Shown piece after piece: positions 61,623 through 64,000 of a stretch of DNA of 64,000 nucleotides. The notes under the pieces were generated by a model that searched no databases, was not told the origin of the DNA, and saw only the letters and a program-made list of their open reading frames with translations. The position numbers were made by a program, and so were the translations under genes. Source of the stretch: Planctomycetaceae bacterium (GTDB lineage: Bacteria; Planctomycetota; Planctomycetia; Pirellulales; PNKZ01); assembly GCA_016793115.1 (NCBI GenBank), contig JAEUIN010000226.1, positions 1 through 64,000 on the forward strand. Direction: 5' to 3'. Within the stretch, counting starts at the first letter, position 1, and each line of letters starts with the position of its first letter.

Positions 61623-62144
61623 TTAGCCGACAAGCTTGCGAACCGCGCCGAGAGCGCCTTCGTAGTTCGGCTCTTCGGCGACTTCCTTGACTTGCTCGGC
61701 GTAGACGACGTTGCCGGCGGCATCGAGCACGAACGTGCCGCGGGCCAACAGTTGCAGCTCTTCGATGAGCATGCCCCAGTTCTTGCCGAAGTTTTTGTCC
61801 TTGTAGTCGCTGAGCGACTTCAGGGTCTTGATGTTCTCGGCGCCGCAGAAGCGATTCTGCGCGAACGGCAGATCGACGCTCACCGTGACGGCGTTGATCT
61901 TATCGCCCAGAGCGCCGAGTTCTTGGTTGAACTTCTTGGTTTGGATCTGGCAGACCGGCGTGTCGAGCGACGGCACGACGCTGATCACCGTGGGCTTGCC
62001 TTTGAAATCGGCGACCTTCATTTCCTTGAGCCCGCCTTCGTAGTAGCAAAGCGTGAAGTCGGGAGCGGGCTTGCCCACTTGCACGGCCTCGCCGGCCAGA
62101 GTGAGCGGAGTGCCTTTGAACGTAACGGCGCCGGAGCGGCTCAT
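61623..62144 (-). CDS. tpx: Thiol peroxidase
   Basis: 173 aa atypical 2-Cys peroxiredoxin that reduces peroxides. The peroxidatic cysteine is C65 (PSLDTPVCQIQT) and the resolving cysteine is C100 (NRFCGAENI). The N-terminus (AVTFKGTPLTLAGE) is typical of Tpx. It is the first gene of a pair with the SDR at 60779; no regulator such as OxyR is nearby. Confidence 0.96.
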   Translation of the reverse strand: MSRSGAVTFKGTPLTLAGEAVQVGKPAPDFTLCYYEGGLKEMKVADFKGKPTVISVVPSLDTPVCQIQTKKFNQELGALGDKINAVTVSVDLPFAQNRFCGAENIKTLKSLSDYKDKNFGKNWGMLIEELQLLARGTFVLDAAGNVVYAEQVKEVAEEPNYEGALGAVRKLVG

Positions 62145-62359
62145 AATGACGATCCTTAATGCGAGAGGGAATCGGCTGCGAAGACGCGAGGCAGCCGCGA
62201 AATGCGCCCTCAGTATCGCGAAACCCCCCGCAGGTTCAAGTTGCCCGAGGGGGCGACGAGGTCATCGCCCGCCGAAGGGAACGCCGTATGACGCGTTCAC
62301 CCGGGCGGCGAACTCCACGGAACGCCTAGGAGGGCGTTCGCGACGGCGGCTCGACTCGA

Positions 62360-63751
62360 CTACGTCAAGCTGAGCGGACCTTCGCCGCAGTAGTCGGGAT
62401 TGCCGAACTTCGTGATGCGATGCCCGAACGAATGGGCGATCGAGAGCAAAAGCCGGTTGTGCGCGACCTTCGGCAGCTTGAGCGCGCGATCCATCTTGAA
62501 GCCGAGACCGTCGCCGACCAACACGAACGGAATGTTGTCGAGCGTGTGCGAGTTGCCTTTACCCAATTCGTTCGTCCAAATGATCGTCGTGTTGTCCAGC
62601 AGACTCCCCTGCCCTCCCGGCTCCGGCGTCTCGGCGAGTCGCTTCGTGAGATAAGCCAACTGCTCGCAGAACCAGCGGTTAATTTTCGTGAGCTTTTCGA
62701 CGGCCGACTTGTTCGAGTCGGGCTCGTGCGAGAGTTCGTGATGGCCTTCATCGATGCCGAGCCAGTGCATCTTGGCCTGGCCGACGGAGTTGGTGTATTG
62801 CAACGTCGCCACGCGGTTGAAGTCGGCCGCGAACCCGGCGACCATCAAGTCGATCTGCATCTTGCTGATCTGCGGGATGCGATCATTTTCTTCCTTAACG
62901 CCCGGCTCAAGCTGCGGCACGACGTGGCCGACGTCTTTCTTCTGCGATTCGGCGGCGAGTTCTTGCTCCATCTCGCGCACGTAGGCGGCGTGTTCCTCCA
63001 GCAGCCGACGATCTTCCTTACCGACGATCGACGACACCTTCTTCAAGTCGGCGTCGAGGCCGTCGAGCACGCTGCGCAGGTGTTCGTTGTCTTTCGCGCG
63101 GCCGTAGAGCTTGTGAAACATTTGGTACGGATCGTCGATCGGCGCGATCGGCCGGTTCGGACCGGCGTAGCTCATGCGGGTCCAGGTGTCGGCTCTGTCG
63201 GGGACCATGATGCCGTATTCAAGCGAACCAAAGCGGGTCCGCGTCGCCGGATTCGCATGGAGGAAGTTCTTGAGTTCCTGATCGATCGAAATGCCGCTCG
63301 ACCAGCCGGCAGGCGTGTGCGAACCGCCTTGGATGTTGCCGGGAAACAATTCGACGCCCGTGAGCAAACACCCCATGCCGCGCATGTGGTTGTCGCCGTC
63401 GCCGCGAATCTTGTCGCAGACGCCGTCAAGCACGAGCGTGCGATTCTTGTACGGCGCGAGCGGTTCCAGAATGTGCGGCAGGTTCAGTTTGTCGGTCGGC
63501 TGCGGCGGCGCGGCTTTGGCGGATTTGTCGTTCTTCTTGTCGTCTTTCTTCTTCGGATCGACGTAGTTCGGCCAGAAGGCGTCGGGGATGACGCCGTTGG
63601 GGCTGAACATGACGACGAGCCGCTGCTTCCGTTGCGACTGATTGGCGAAACCAAGGCCCGGCAAGTTCCAGACGAACGGCAACGCGGCGGCGCTGAGCCC
63701 AAATCGGCGGATGAATTCGCGGCGCGTGGTGGGATAGGTCATCGGATTCAA
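62360..63751 (-). CDS. DUF1552-family secreted protein
   Basis: 463 aa with a Tat signal ([19 protein letters not shown] near 10-28). It matches DUF1552 (PF07586), common in planctomycetes: [49 protein letters not shown] and [21 protein letters not shown] Lys/Asp/Pro-rich insert (about 66-90) is unusual. Function unknown; by recall these proteins accompany the DUF1592/1588/1585 cytochrome-like proteins, and the end of such a protein lies 45 nt upstream. The start ATG may instead be the fourth codon. Confidence 0.94.
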   Translation of the reverse strand: MNPMTYPTTRREFIRRFGLSAAALPFVWNLPGLGFANQSQRKQRLVVMFSPNGVIPDAFWPNYVDPKKKDDKKNDKSAKAAPPQPTDKLNLPHILEPLAPYKNRTLVLDGVCDKIRGDGDNHMRGMGCLLTGVELFPGNIQGGSHTPAGWSSGISIDQELKNFLHANPATRTRFGSLEYGIMVPDRADTWTRMSYAGPNRPIAPIDDPYQMFHKLYGRAKDNEHLRSVLDGLDADLKKVSSIVGKEDRRLLEEHAAYVREMEQELAAESQKKDVGHVVPQLEPGVKEENDRIPQISKMQIDLMVAGFAADFNRVATLQYTNSVGQAKMHWLGIDEGHHELSHEPDSNKSAVEKLTKINRWFCEQLAYLTKRLAETPEPGGQGSLLDNTTIIWTNELGKGNSHTLDNIPFVLVGDGLGFKMDRALKLPKVAHNRLLLSIAHSFGHRITKFGNPDYCGEGPLSLT

Positions 63752-63796
63752 ACTCCGTTCGAGCGGTGTTGATTCGTCGGTGTCGTATTGACGTGA

Positions 63797-64000
63797 TTAG
63801 CGCGAACTCGTCACTTGATTCTGCGTCGGCTGCGAACGACCGCCGGTCGCCGCCGCAACGGCGATATCGACCAGCAAGCGGCGCATATTGAACTGATTTG
63901 CGTTGAAACTCTTTTCCAGGTTCGCGAGCGTGTCGGGGCCGTAGGCCAGGACCGGTTGCTTGACGAACGAGTGGAACAATTGCTCGACGAACGCCGCGTG
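63797..64000 (-). CDS. C-terminal end of a DUF1585-type (cytochrome-linked) secreted protein, 5' part beyond the window
   Basis: The 67 visible codons end the protein: HAAFVEQLFHSFVKQPVLAYGPDTLANLEKSFNANQFNMRRLLVDIAVAAATG, then a short Gln/Thr/Ser tail. The ...NxFNMRRLLVDIA segment is typical of DUF1585 at the end of the DUF1587/1592/1588/1585 proteins. The frame stays open to the right edge, so the start and haem region are outside the window. It forms the usual pair with the DUF1552 gene. Confidence 0.85.
   Translation of the reverse strand, partial: HAAFVEQLFHSFVKQPVLAYGPDTLANLEKSFNANQFNMRRLLVDIAVAAATGGRSQPTQNQVTSSR

Noticed and set aside
62420..63772. A 450-codon plus-strand open frame
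   Set aside because: It mirrors the DUF1552 gene, whose family motifs are clear on the minus strand.
1..64000. Mobile elements, prophage, integrase or transposase genes
   Set aside because: None of the translated sequences carries such a domain, and no terminal repeats or attachment site was seen.

Overview
The window is GC-rich chromosomal DNA from a planctomycete, most like the Pirellulales group. The evidence is the gene content: a DUF1552 protein paired with the tail of a DUF1585-type protein (62.3-64 kb), a TIGR03000-domain protein with a Gly/Ser/Tyr-rich region, a TolQ/ExbD cluster with TPR and von Willebrand proteins, an HTTM-domain protein, GTG/TTG starts and many short secreted proteins of unknown function. 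It is core genome with scattered accessory genes. I see no insertion sequence, prophage, integrase or CRISPR array, and only one RNA gene (tRNA-His, 32.28 kb).

Layout. 1-6.3 kb: minus-strand cluster VWA protein, TPR-like protein, TolQ/ExbB, two ExbD and a large TPR protein that runs off the left edge; a plus-strand gene of unknown function sits between the tolQ and exbD genes. 6.5-13.2 kb: plus-strand housekeeping genes def, fmt, a 49-aa membrane protein, miaB and glnE. 13.3-22.4 kb: metabolic and accessory genes, including a PIG-L deacetylase, a ceramidase-like hydrolase, a quinone oxidoreductase, a tight PhyH dioxygenase / yeast-type cytosine deaminase / MoaD-like / BNR-repeat run, and a LuxR-type regulator. 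22.7-26.9 kb: a pilin-like protein, secreted proteins and a TPR protein.

26.9-31.8 kb is the most striking part: an ammonium transporter domain fused to a hybrid histidine kinase (PAS, HisKA, HATPase, two receivers, Hpt), followed 31 nt later by a receiver/HD-GYP protein. Together they look like an ammonium-sensing phosphorelay with a cyclic-di-GMP phosphodiesterase output. 32.6-34.6 kb holds rfbB and rfbA (dTDP-sugar synthesis). 34.6-39.6 kb: a zinc-peptidase-like secreted protein, the TIGR03000 protein and an HTTM pair. 39.7-44.5 kb: an AlkD-like protein, asd, truA, a divergent protein kinase and accA. 44.5-45.96 kb has no recognisable gene. 46-54.2 kb: a Tat-exported FAD oxidoreductase, a GrpB-family protein preceded by two matched palindromes, two divergent membrane proteins with similar P/Q/N/Y-rich tails, dtd, a ZIP transporter and pdxA. 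54.2-58.7 kb: a LolA-like protein and three secreted proteins (two paralogous, one with a DUF11-like domain). 58.9-64 kb: an aminotransferase, miaE, SDR-tpx and the DUF1552/DUF1585 pair.

Some genes work together across the window. def and fmt handle the formyl group of initiator methionine. miaB and miaE, 50 kb apart, make and hydroxylate ms2i6A in tRNA. glnE (glutamine synthetase control) and the Amt-kinase both belong to nitrogen sensing, though no glnA, glnB or ntrC is present. Several starts are non-AUG, and the -10-like octamer TAAACTAG recurs 36-58 nt upstream of three genes.
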